The notes below the pieces were generated by a model. The model was not told the DNA's origin. It did not search any database and was given only the letters and a program-made list of their open reading frames with translations. The position numbers and the translations under genes are program-made. Positions 7,917 to 14,860 of a stretch of DNA of 14,860 nucleotides are shown here, in pieces. Origin of the DNA: UBA1801 sp035353395 (GTDB lineage Bacteria > Acidobacteriota > Holophagae > Holophagales > Holophagaceae); contig DAOPZL010000070.1 in the NCBI GenBank assembly GCA_035353395.1, positions 1 through 14,860 on the forward strand. Reading direction: 5' to 3'. The stretch's first letter is position 1. Every line of letters starts with the position of its first letter.

Positions 7917-10900
7917 GAGATCTCCAGGCTGCCTGGCTGGGCACCTGGAGAGCTCCCTGGGGACTGGGCCGGGGACGAAGGTGGGGAGATCCGGCCTGGG
8001 CCCTCGCCGCCATCGCCCAGGCCTGGCTGGCGGGCGGGCAGGAGGGACGCTGGCCCAGGACGGCCTGGACGACCCGGAGTCCCGGGGGCCCTTGTCCCGC
8101 GGCGCTCCCCGAAGCCTACGATCCGGTCCCCTCCCCGGGATGGGTTTCCCTGCTCCGGCACGGGAGCCGGAAGCTCCGGGCGGACCAGCGCGGCCGGGGC
8201 GAGTCGGAGCTCACGGACCACTGCTGGCGGGCCCTGCTCGAGGGAGACGGGGCCCCCTGGATGGCCCTGGGCACGGTCCTCCTCGACCGGAACGTCCGGA
8301 CCCGCTGGATTCCCGTGCTGGGAGCCGTGGACGGCCGCGGCGCCCTGCAGCTCCCGCCCTTCCTCGATCCCCTGGTCCCGTCCTGGCTGCGACGCCTGCC
8401 CCAGGGCTGGTGGGCCTTCCTGCTGGCCCGCACCGATCCCGCGGGGCGCCTGCTCCCCGAGGGCACCCCTCCCCAGGACTTCCCCTGGGCGCTCCTGGAC
8501 CCAGCGCGGAACGACCTCGAGCCCTTCCTCCTGGAACGGCTCCCGGACGCCCTGACGCCCGCGCAGGCGGACCGCTGGGGCGCGCGGCTCGCCGAGGGCG
8601 TCTGGATGCTGGATCCGAGGCTCCGGGCCTGGGGGCGGGGACAGGGCGTCGGCCCGGAGGTCCTGGCCTCCCTCCTGCCCCGCTCCCTGGCGCTGGGGGA
8701 CCTTCCGCCGGAAGGGCTGCCCCCGGAGGAGCCCCCGCTTCCGGGGGGAACCGAGGGCTACCCCCCGCCGGAGACGCAGGTCCATCCGTGCGCGGATCCC
8801 TTCCACTGGCTCGAGGAAGGCCGACGCGCCCGCGAGCCCGAGAAGGCCCTCGAGGCCTTCCGGTGGGCCCACGCCCACTTCAGGCGCCTGGGCAGCCTGC
8901 CCTGGGCCCGCAGGACGGCGGCGGAGGCCGCGAGGATGGCCCTGGCCTGCGGCGACCTGCCGGCAGCAGAGTCCTGGCGGTCCCTCCGGGGCCCCGAGGC
9001 TCCGCCCCTCCAGGCGCTGGAGGAGGCCGAGCTCGCCGCCGCCCGGGGGGAGTGGGGCCGGGCCGCGGAGCGACTTCGCCGGCTCGTGAAGACGCATCCC
9101 CTGCCCAGGGCCTGGCTGCGCCTCGCCCAGGGCGCCGTGCTCCTGGACCGCCCGGACTGGATGCAGGAGGCGCTCCCCCACCTGGAGCAGGGGCCGTTCC
9201 GCGAGGTCCTGAAGGCCATCCTGGCCGGTGACCTCCGGGAGCCGGCCGCAGGCCTCGATCCGGAAGCCAGGCTGCTCCAGGACTTCCATCGCGCCTGCCG
9301 CGATCCCGGAGCGTCGGCGGGTTTCTGGGAGACCTGGGAGGCCTGCCCCCAGGGGCCCCTCCGGACGGAAAGCGCCTTCAGGCTCCTCGAGAAACAGGGC
9401 GACCAGCGGACCCCTGCCCGGCTCCTGGCGCTCCGGAACGCCGTGGAACGCGGCGGATCAGCCGGACTCCGCTTCCGCCTGGCCGGCCTCTGGCCCGCGG
9501 CGGACCCGGGCCCCGAGCCTCCCCCCCTCCGCATGGTGGAGTCCTGGCTCCAGCAGAGGAAGCAGCCCACCTGGCTCGTCTGGGGACCCCCCGGCCGCCC
9601 CAGGGTGCTGGGCACGGGAGACCGGCCGCCTTCCAGCCTCCTGGTCGCGCTCCACGAAAACGGGAACGTCGAGCCCATGCGGGTGCAGGGCGCCACCTGG
9701 TGGGGACACGCCCTGCTCTGGGAAGGCAGTTCCGTGGGGTCCGTGCTCACCACCGTGGATCCGGACGAGCCCATGCACGCGCAGGCCCATACCCAGCTGC
9801 TCGCTCCGTGGCTGGCCCGCCTCGCGCCGGCCGGCGGGATCGCGGAGCCCCCGTCCACGACGCTCCTGCTGACGGATGGTTCCGAGCCCATGGCCGCCGT
9901 GATCGCCGACCTGGCCCGGGTGGCCCCGTCGAAGCTGCCGGTGCTGATCCTGGGGCCCACGGGCTCCGGCAAGGAGCTCGCCGCCCGCGAGATCCACGCG
10001 CGCTCCGGCAGGCGGGGCCCCTTCTGGGCCATCAACTGCTCGGAATATCCCGAGACCCTCCTGGAGTCCGAACTCTTCGGCCACGAGAAGGGGGCCTACA
10101 CGGGCGCGGACCAGGCGCGGAAGGGCGCCCTCGAAAGCGCGGCGGGAGGCACCCTCCTCATCGACGAGGTGGCCGACCTCTCGCCGAGGCTGCAGTCCCT
10201 CTTCCTGCGGGTGCTCCAGGAGAAGGAGGTCCGCCGGGTCGGGAGCGACCGGATCCACAAGGTGGACGTCCGGTTCCTGGCGGCCACCCACCGTTCCCTG
10301 GACGACCTCGCGGCCTCCGGCCAGTTCCGAAAAGACCTGCTCTTCCGCCTGAAGGGCTTCGTGCTGACCCTGCCCGCCCTCCGGGAACGCCGCCACGAGT
10401 TCCCCTACCTCGTTCCTCGGCTCGCGGCGATCGTCGCCGGGGAGGCCGGCCTGGAGGCCCCGATCCTCGCCCCCGGCCTGGCGCAGGCCCTCGCGCGCCT
10501 GCCGTGGCCGGGGAACGTCCGGGAGCTGAAGCACGCCCTCGAGCGCGCCCTCCTGCGCTGCGGGCAGGGCGTCCTCAAGGCCGGCCACTTCCCGGAGCTG
10601 GCGGGCGCCGCGGAACGATCCAGCACCTGGGAGGACGGCACCCGGGACTACCAGCGGGGCCTCCTGCTGGCCGCGCTCCGGCGCCAGGGATTCCAGGCNN
10701 NNNNNNNNNNNNNNNNNNNNNNNNNNNNNNNNNNNNNNNNNNNNNNNNNNNNNNNNNNNNNNNNNNNNNNNNNNNNNNNNNNNNNNNNNNNNNNNNNNGG
10801 GACTACCAGCGGGGCCTCCTGCTGGCCGCGCTCCGGCGCCAGGGATTCCAGGCGACCCGGGCCGCCCAGGACCTCGGCCTGACCCGGCCGGCCCTCTACG

Positions 10901-10983
10901 TGGCCGCCAGGCGCCTCGGCCTCGACCTCGTGGCCGAGCGGGAACAGTGGAAAGCCGCGCAACGACAGGACGGAGAAGGTTGA
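7913..10983 (+). CDS. Sigma-54-type AAA+ transcriptional regulator with large non-receiver N-terminal region
   Basis: Predicted enhancer-binding activator that opens sigma-54 promoters using ATP. The AAA+ domain covers about residues 665-890: Walker A GPTGSGKE (681-688), GAYTGA (727-732, a variant of the sigma-54-contacting GAFTGA loop), Walker B GGTLLIDE (745-752), LRVLQEKEVRRVG, LPALRER and WPGNVREL (865-872). A Fis-type helix-turn-helix ends the protein (AAQDLGLTRPALY, 932-944). The N-terminal half has no receiver domain. Residues about 297-442 are TPR-like helices, and about 550-640 could be a weak GAF-like sensor. The GTG at 7913 shares the stop of aroA (GTGA overlap); the next in-frame ATG lies about 350 bases downstream. 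The gene contains a 100-N gap and an exact 55-bp duplication. Removing 155 bases gives a continuous frame of 971 residues ending KAAQRQDGEG. The signal sensed and target genes are unknown. Confidence 0.88.
10644..10698 (+). repeat. 55-bp exact direct repeat, left copy (assembly overlap)
   Basis: These 55 bases end exactly at the N run and are identical to 10799-10853, which begin right after it. This is what two contigs sharing a k-mer-sized overlap look like when scaffolded with Ns instead of merged. It is therefore probably not a biological repeat. Confidence 0.93.
10699..10798. other. 100-N scaffold gap, probably spurious
   Basis: A run of exactly 100 N between the two identical 55-bp copies. 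Deleting the Ns and one copy (155 bases) shifts the downstream frame by exactly the amount needed to join the AAA+ domain to the helix-turn-helix, so the real gap length is probably negative. Confidence 0.95.
10799..10853 (+). repeat. 55-bp exact direct repeat, right copy (assembly overlap)
   Basis: Second copy of the 55 bases at 10644-10698. It encodes the same peptide start (DYQRGLLLAALRRQGFQ) in the frame that continues into the Fis-type helix-turn-helix. Confidence 0.93.
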
Positions 10984-10987
10984 CCGC

Positions 10988-11002
10988 CCCTGCCGCGCAG
11001 GG
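10988..11002. terminator. Possible hairpin between convergent genes
   Basis: CCCTGC and GCAGGG form a perfect 6-bp stem with a three-base loop, five bases after the regulator stop and in the 83-bp space between it and the convergent mutL. There is no T-tract on either strand, so it is not a classical intrinsic terminator. It may be a weak or Rho-assisted end, or chance in GC-rich DNA. Confidence 0.3.
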
Positions 11003-11066
11003 ATGGAAACAAGCTGAATCTCCAGGCATCGGCCCCCCGGGGGCGGGCATCCCCGTCGAAGGGCGC

Positions 11067-12830
11067 TCAGGCCCTCCGCCCGAAGCTCCGCTCCAGTTCG
11101 CTCCTGCCGAGCTTCTTGAGCACGGGCCGGCCATGGGGGCAGGTGTGGGGAACCTCGCAGGCCTGGAGATCCTGGATCAGGCGCAGGGCCAGCTCCGGCG
11201 GCAGGTGATGGTGCTTCTTGATGGCGCCGCGGCAGGCGAGTTCGGCGTTCAGGTCCTTCCGGAAGCCGTCGAGGTCCACCTTCCCTTCGGCCTCGAGGCG
11301 CCCGGCCAGGTCCTCGAGCAGGTCCTGGGGATCCCGGTCCTGCAGGAAATCCGGGAGGCCCCGCACCACCAGGGCGTCGTCCCCGAAGATGTCCACCTCC
11401 ACGCCCACCTGGACGCACTCCGGCAGGAACGGGAGCAGCCGCGACCGGGCCGCGGGCCCCAGGTGCACCACCCTCGGGGGGAGCAGGGGCTGGACGGCCG
11501 GGGCGTGGCGGCGCAGGAAGAGCCGCTCGTAGAGGATGCGCTCGTGGGCCACGTGCTGGTCGATGATCCAGAGCTCCGGCTCCCCTTCGGACCACACCTC
11601 CGCCAGGAGGTAGGTCTCGTCGAAGGAACCCAGGTAGCGCACCGGGGCATCGAGCTCGGCGACCTTCGATTCCGGCGGCCGGGTGTCGTAGACCCGGTCC
11701 AGCCGGGCGTCCATGGCCTCGGCCAGGGCCGGGAAGGCCTCCCTGGACCAGAGCTGGGGATGGGAGGCGGCCTGGGGCCTGAGCGGGGCTTCGTATTCCG
11801 GCTCGGCCGGCTTCGGGGGCAGCTCCAGCACGGAGGCCAGCCCCCCCCGCATGCCGCCCCAGGCCTCGCGCACGGCCCGGCTGACCCAGGGGAAGACGCG
11901 GTGGGGCTCCCGGAAGCGCACCTCCGCCTTGGTGGGATGGACGTTCACGTCCACGGCCTCGGCGGGCAGGTCCAGGAACAGCACGGCGGCTGGGTAGGCG
12001 CCCTTCGGGAAGAAGCCGTCCCAACCCTCGGCCAGGGCGGCCAGGAGCAGCCGGTCCCGCACGGCCCGGCCGTTCACGAAGAGGTAGAGATGGTTTCGGT
12101 CCCGGAAGCTGAGCTCGGGGGGCGACAGGTAGCCCCGGAGGAGCCACGGGGCCTGGCCGTCCCGGAATCCCCTCAGGGCCTCGAACTTCTCCCCCAGCAG
12201 CGGCGCCAGCCGCGCGCCCGGGTCCTCCCCCGGCGGCAGGGACAGGTCCCCCCCGCGGTCCGTGCGCAGCACCCAGTGGACGGCAGGCGTGGCCAGCGCC
12301 AGGCGGGTCGCCACGCTCCAGAGATGGGCGTGCTCCGTGTCCGTGGACTTCAGGAACCGTTTCCGGGCCGGGAGCTGGGCGAAGAGGTCCCGCACGGTGA
12401 CGGTGGTGCCCAGGGACCGAGGGAAAGGCTGGACCTCCTTGATGATCCCGAATTCGCAGCGCAGCCGGTGGCCTTCTCCCTCCCGCTCGGCGCTGGCCAT
12501 GTCGAAGCGGCTCACGGAGGCGATGGACGGCAGCGCCTCCCCCCGGAAGCCGAAGCTGGCCAGGCGCGCGAGATCGTCCGCCGTGCGCACCTTGCTGGTG
12601 GCGTGCCGCTCCAGGGCCAGGTAGAGGTCGTCCCGGCCCATGCCGCCGCCGTCGTCCGCCACCTCCAGGAGGCGCTTGCCCCCGTCCTCCCACCGGATCT
12701 CGAGGCGCCTGGCCCCGGCGTCCAGGGCGTTCTCCACCAGCTCCTTCAGGACCGACGCCGGGCGCTCCACCACCTCGCCCGCGGCGATCTGGTTGGCGAC
12801 ATGGTCGGGGAGCACGCGGATCCTGGACAT
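11067..12830 (-). CDS. mutL: DNA mismatch repair protein MutL (endonuclease type)
   Basis: MutL links mismatch recognition by MutS to strand removal. At 587 residues it has normal family length. The N-terminal GHKL ATPase motifs are all present: NQIAAGEVVERP (13-24), KELVENALDAGA with Glu33 and Asn34, DDGGGM (59-64), RHATSK (75-80) and FGFRGEAL (93-100). The C-terminal dimerisation domain keeps the metal-dependent nicking motif DQHVAHERILYE (424-435), ACRGAIKK (532-539) and CEVPHTCPHGRP (558-569). This marks the endonuclease-competent class found in bacteria lacking MutH. The motif normally reads DQHA; here the fourth residue is Val, a conservative change. Two adjacent ATGs exist. I chose the one at 12830 because it leaves five bases after AGGTG, whereas the one at 12833 leaves two. 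It is convergent with the regulator, and no mutS is in view. Confidence 0.96.
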   Translation of the reverse strand: MSRIRVLPDHVANQIAAGEVVERPASVLKELVENALDAGARRLEIRWEDGGKRLLEVADDGGGMGRDDLYLALERHATSKVRTADDLARLASFGFRGEALPSIASVSRFDMASAEREGEGHRLRCEFGIIKEVQPFPRSLGTTVTVRDLFAQLPARKRFLKSTDTEHAHLWSVATRLALATPAVHWVLRTDRGGDLSLPPGEDPGARLAPLLGEKFEALRGFRDGQAPWLLRGYLSPPELSFRDRNHLYLFVNGRAVRDRLLLAALAEGWDGFFPKGAYPAAVLFLDLPAEAVDVNVHPTKAEVRFREPHRVFPWVSRAVREAWGGMRGGLASVLELPPKPAEPEYEAPLRPQAASHPQLWSREAFPALAEAMDARLDRVYDTRPPESKVAELDAPVRYLGSFDETYLLAEVWSEGEPELWIIDQHVAHERILYERLFLRRHAPAVQPLLPPRVVHLGPAARSRLLPFLPECVQVGVEVDIFGDDALVVRGLPDFLQDRDPQDLLEDLAGRLEAEGKVDLDGFRKDLNAELACRGAIKKHHHLPPELALRLIQDLQACEVPHTCPHGRPVLKKLGRSELERSFGRRA

Positions 12831-13201
12831 CATTTCACCTTCCCACCAGGGATCCATGCGGAGGGAGGGGATGGAAGCGCAGGGTCCATGCCGAGCTTGT
12901 CCTCCTCGTTGTGGGGCTGCCGCCCGGGAAAGCTGCCGATGTGCTCGCGCAGCGGACGATCCGAGAAAAATCCCTGGTTTTCGGAGGGGGCCCGCAGGCC
13001 TGAAGATGCCCGAGACGGGCTGGAACTGGATGATCGCGGGGAGGGTGGAAGCATGAAATCGAGGATAGCCCTTCGAATGGATGCCGGACAATCGCGCCCG
13101 GGAGAGGCGCCAACGCAGGAAACGGAAGCCACGCGACCAGGAATCCGATTCATGAATATATCGATCTCGGCACCCACTGGTTTCGCACTTTACCCGGTCC
13201 G

Positions 13202-13229
13202 TTGAACGTGCAACAATGAATCATAAATT
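13202..13229 (+). promoter_or_regulatory. Possible sigma-70-type promoter for the hydrolase region
   Basis: TTGAAC at 13202-13207 and TAAATT at 13224-13229 are separated by 16 bases, each matching four of six positions of the housekeeping consensus. They sit in the only clearly AT-rich part of the intergenic region, facing the hydrolase. Housekeeping consensus use in this lineage is assumed, so this is a weak call. Confidence 0.3.
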
Positions 13230-13235
13230 CATTGT
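13213..13235. repeat. Perfect 9-bp inverted repeat, candidate operator
   Basis: Arms ACAATGAAT (13213-13221) and ATTCATTGT (13227-13235) are exact reverse complements around a five-base centre CATAA. A perfect AT-rich palindrome in GC-rich DNA, lying over the possible -10 element, fits a binding site for a dimeric repressor. No T-tract or GC stem suggests a terminator. Confidence 0.5.
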
Positions 13236-13336
13236 CCAGACAGCACGGGAGGTCCACCTCTTTCCGCTTGGTGGATGGAACCCGTGTCCGTCTCGAGCGG
13301 TGTTGGCTTTGGCCTGTTTCATGAGAGGTGACTTGG

Positions 13337-13436
13337 ATGACTCGGCTGGGTCCAGTTCCCCAAGAATCCGGAAGAGCTCCTGGAGGGCGCCCTCGCCCAG
13401 GGCACCCGGCGGATCGAAGTGATTCCTCCGCCCGGG
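13337..13436 (+). pseudogene. Short coding-like stretch with apparent frame disruption
   Basis: GAGAGG at 13323-13328 sits eight bases before an ATG at 13337, a good translation start. The frame from that ATG soon becomes Pro/Arg/Gly-rich and shadow-like. The frame one base on, open from 13341, reads like real protein (VQFPKNPEELLEGALAQGTR) with GC-rich third codon positions. Dropping one G from the GGG in CTGGGTCC would join the start to that frame, which then stays open into the hydrolase gene. This could be a sequencing error, a decayed small gene, or a longer N-terminus of the hydrolase. The part from about 13437 to 13583 looks less coding-like. The family is not recognised. Confidence 0.28.
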
Positions 13437-13571
13437 TCACGCCGCGCACCCCCCGCAGGCTCCACGCACGACCCACGGGTCATCCGGAAGGCCGGCAGCG
13501 GGGGCACCGATGGCCCCCTGGCAAGGAACGCGAGGGTTGAGCGGGAATGCGCGAGCAATCCGGCAAGGCAC

Positions 13572-13577
13572 GGGAGG
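13572..13577 (+). promoter_or_regulatory. Ribosome binding site of the hydrolase gene
   Basis: GGGAGG lies six bases upstream of the ATG at 13584. It decides this start although the frame stays open upstream to 13341. Confidence 0.65.
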
Positions 13578-13583
13578 AACGTC

Positions 13584-14860
13584 ATGTCTGGAAACGCGAG
13601 AGCCACGCGCCCCGTCGGGAACGCCCGCCTGCTCAAGGATGGCAGCATCGTCGCCGAAAGCATGCTGAGCCCGGCCTCCTTCGTGGTGAGAGCCGAGGTC
13701 TGGATCCCCCCCCGCAGGGTGATCCCTGTGGTCTTTCTGCCGGGCATCATGGGCAGCAACCTCAAGGTGAAGCCCGGCAGCGAAGGGACCGTGCGAGAGC
13801 GGATGGAATTCCTGAGGAACCGCAAGATCCCCATCCCCTGGCGACCCCCGAACGGGAAGGCTGAAGCCGTCAAGGAAATCAGGAAGTGGAAGAAGCTCGA
13901 CCCGAGGATGCGCCAGGCCCTGCTTTCCGATGACACCACGACCGTGGACGACACGGGATTCCTGGCACCCCAGGTGGATGGCATGCCTCTTTCCAATCTG
14001 ACGTCCATGAACGACGAGGAGGCCTATTTCCGGGGCTGGGGCACGGTGCATTGGGACAGCTATGGCGAGTTCCTGATCTACCTGGAGCGGGAGCTGCGGA
14101 ACCTCCAGGATCCGCGTCTGTTCCTTGATCCACAGACGCCCATCGCCACCTTCGACGATCCCATGATGTACGCGGCAGCCGAGTGGTGGCCCCTGCTCCA
14201 CGCGGGCGATCCCAAGAAGAGCAAGGCTCCCGCCGCCTTCAAGATCACCCGGGAGGACCTCAGGAAGCTGGCCCGTTGCTGGTTCCCGGTCTACGCCTGC
14301 GGCTACAACTGGATCAAGTCCTGCGCGGATTCCGGGCAGCACGTCCTGGACACGATCGAAAAGATCCTCGAGGTCTACACGAGCCTCAAGAGTTCCACAG
14401 GCAAGCCGTTGTTCAAGTGCGAGCAGGTGATCCTGGTGACCCATTCCATGGGGGGCCTCGTGGCCCGCTGGGCCGCCAAGAACGACACGAAGAAACGGAT
14501 CCTGGGCGTCCTGCACAGCGCCCAGCCCGCCACGGGAGCCCCTCTGGCCTACCGGCGCACGGCCGCCGGAACGGAACCGGGGGGCTTCATCCAGAACCAG
14601 TTCGCGAAGATCGCCGGGAAGACCCAGGCGGAGACCACGCCGGTCATGGGCAACAGCGCGGGTGCCCTCGAACTCCTGCCCACCAGGCAATATCCCAAGG
14701 GCTGGCTCCAGATCGAACGCCAGAGGGCCTCCGAGTCCCGCGTGAAGACTTTGATGGCCCTTCCCGAGCAGGACCCGTACCAGGAGATCTACCGGGAGAA
14801 GACGGCCTGGTGGCGGATGGTGGACCCGGAGTTGCTGGACCCGGCGGGGAGATTTACGAA
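13584..14860 (+). CDS. LCAT/PGAP1-like serine alpha/beta hydrolase (lipase/esterase), partial at window end
   Basis: The frame is open for 425 codons to the window edge, so the C-terminus is missing. After a variable N-terminus, a strand leads into VVFLPGIMGSNL (Gly54 and neighbours), the oxyanion-hole type motif of LCAT and PGAP1-like lipases. A nucleophile elbow follows, VTHSMGGLVARW, with the probable catalytic Ser288 in an H-S-M-G-G context (Thr rather than the common Gly in the first position). The next strand (ILGVLHSAQPATGAPLAY) is typical of the fold. The residues completing the triad cannot be assigned. There is no signal peptide. The likely activity is hydrolysis or transfer of lipid acyl chains. 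Similar architectures occur in housekeeping esterases and in type VI secretion phospholipase effectors; no VgrG, PAAR or immunity gene is visible here, so an effector role is speculative. Confidence 0.82.
   Translation, partial: MSGNARATRPVGNARLLKDGSIVAESMLSPASFVVRAEVWIPPRRVIPVVFLPGIMGSNLKVKPGSEGTVRERMEFLRNRKIPIPWRPPNGKAEAVKEIRKWKKLDPRMRQALLSDDTTTVDDTGFLAPQVDGMPLSNLTSMNDEEAYFRGWGTVHWDSYGEFLIYLERELRNLQDPRLFLDPQTPIATFDDPMMYAAAEWWPLLHAGDPKKSKAPAAFKITREDLRKLARCWFPVYACGYNWIKSCADSGQHVLDTIEKILEVYTSLKSSTGKPLFKCEQVILVTHSMGGLVARWAAKNDTKKRILGVLHSAQPATGAPLAYRRTAAGTEPGGFIQNQFAKIAGKTQAETTPVMGNSAGALELLPTRQYPKGWLQIERQRASESRVKTLMALPEQDPYQEIYREKTAWWRMVDPELLDPAGRFT

Larger units (their letters stand above)
12834..13583. 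other. 750-bp divergent intergenic region between mutL and the hydrolase
   Basis: No confident gene is seen. The segment near 13080-13240 is AT-richer than its surroundings and should hold the promoters. It contains a possible promoter with an overlapping 9-bp inverted repeat (13202-13235), a small hairpin (TCCACC at 13253-13258 with GGTGGA at 13270-13275), and a disrupted coding-like stretch from 13337. On the minus strand, the bases just upstream of mutL (about 12830-12965) form an open frame with GC-rich third positions, whose stop overlaps the first mutL ATG. It could be the tail of a small gene or a remnant. Confidence 0.6.

Noticed and set aside
10644..10853. A biological tandem repeat or programmed frameshift in the sigma-54 regulator
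   Set aside because: The copies are exact, end at the N run on both sides, and merging them restores one frame, which points to an unmerged contig overlap.
13216..13422. A 68-codon plus-strand frame starting inside the palindrome
   Set aside because: No ribosome binding site, its ATG lies inside the inverted repeat, and its peptide is Ser/Arg/Pro-rich and motif-free. Another frame is more protein-like over the same bases.
13437..14690. A 417-codon minus-strand open frame opposite the hydrolase
   Set aside because: It is a shadow of the hydrolase gene, whose plus-strand frame carries recognisable catalytic motifs and a ribosome binding site.
1..14860. CRISPR arrays, tRNA or rRNA genes, insertion sequences, att sites
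   Set aside because: No regularly spaced repeats, tRNA-like or rRNA-like stretches, transposase or integrase motifs were seen on either strand by reading; short or degenerate ones could be missed without a search.

Overview
The window is a GC-rich (about two thirds G+C by eye) bacterial scaffold piece with dense, mostly co-directional genes. The mix of proteins is a HEAT-repeat protein with a receiver-like tail, exported TPR/propeller and PEGA-type proteins, a sigma-54 activator and an endonuclease-type MutL. This would suit Acidobacteriota (Holophagae, Geothrix-like) or another GC-rich soil or sediment lineage. That placement is a guess from protein style; no rRNA or other diagnostic marker is present. 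Two runs of exactly 100 N (5672-5771 and 10699-10798) mark scaffold joins, so this is a draft assembly or MAG.

Layout. At 57-2738 (+) lies a long HEAT-repeat protein with a degenerate receiver domain. At 2816-4273 and 4275-6165 (+) lie two exported proteins one base apart: a TPR plus beta-propeller protein, and a PEGA/TPR protein broken by the first gap. At 6187-6582 (+) is a small single-pass membrane protein. At 6639-7916 (+) is aroA (EPSP synthase, shikimate pathway), whose stop codon overlaps the GTG start of a large sigma-54-type AAA+ regulator (7913-10983). The regulator carries the second gap near its C-terminus. That gap is flanked by an exact 55-bp duplication; deleting one copy plus the N run restores one continuous 971-residue frame. 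mutL (11067-12830) lies on the minus strand, convergent with the regulator.

Between mutL and the last gene is about 750 bp without a confident gene. It holds a perfect AT-rich inverted repeat overlapping a possible promoter, and a well-placed ribosome binding site leading into a short, apparently frame-disrupted coding stretch. The last gene (13584 to the window end, +) is an LCAT/PGAP1-like serine alpha/beta hydrolase cut off by the window edge.

How the genes fit together. The 2.8-6.2 kb block looks like a cell-envelope module, with two signal peptides and tandem protein-interaction repeats. The aroA-regulator pair is translationally coupled by position, though nothing in the sequence explains why a biosynthetic enzyme and a sigma-54 activator should be made together. 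No complete novel defence or mobile system is visible. The leads most worth following are the coupled regulator with its unusual N-terminal half, the hydrolase with its odd upstream region, and the receiver-like domain with Glu at the phosphoacceptor position.
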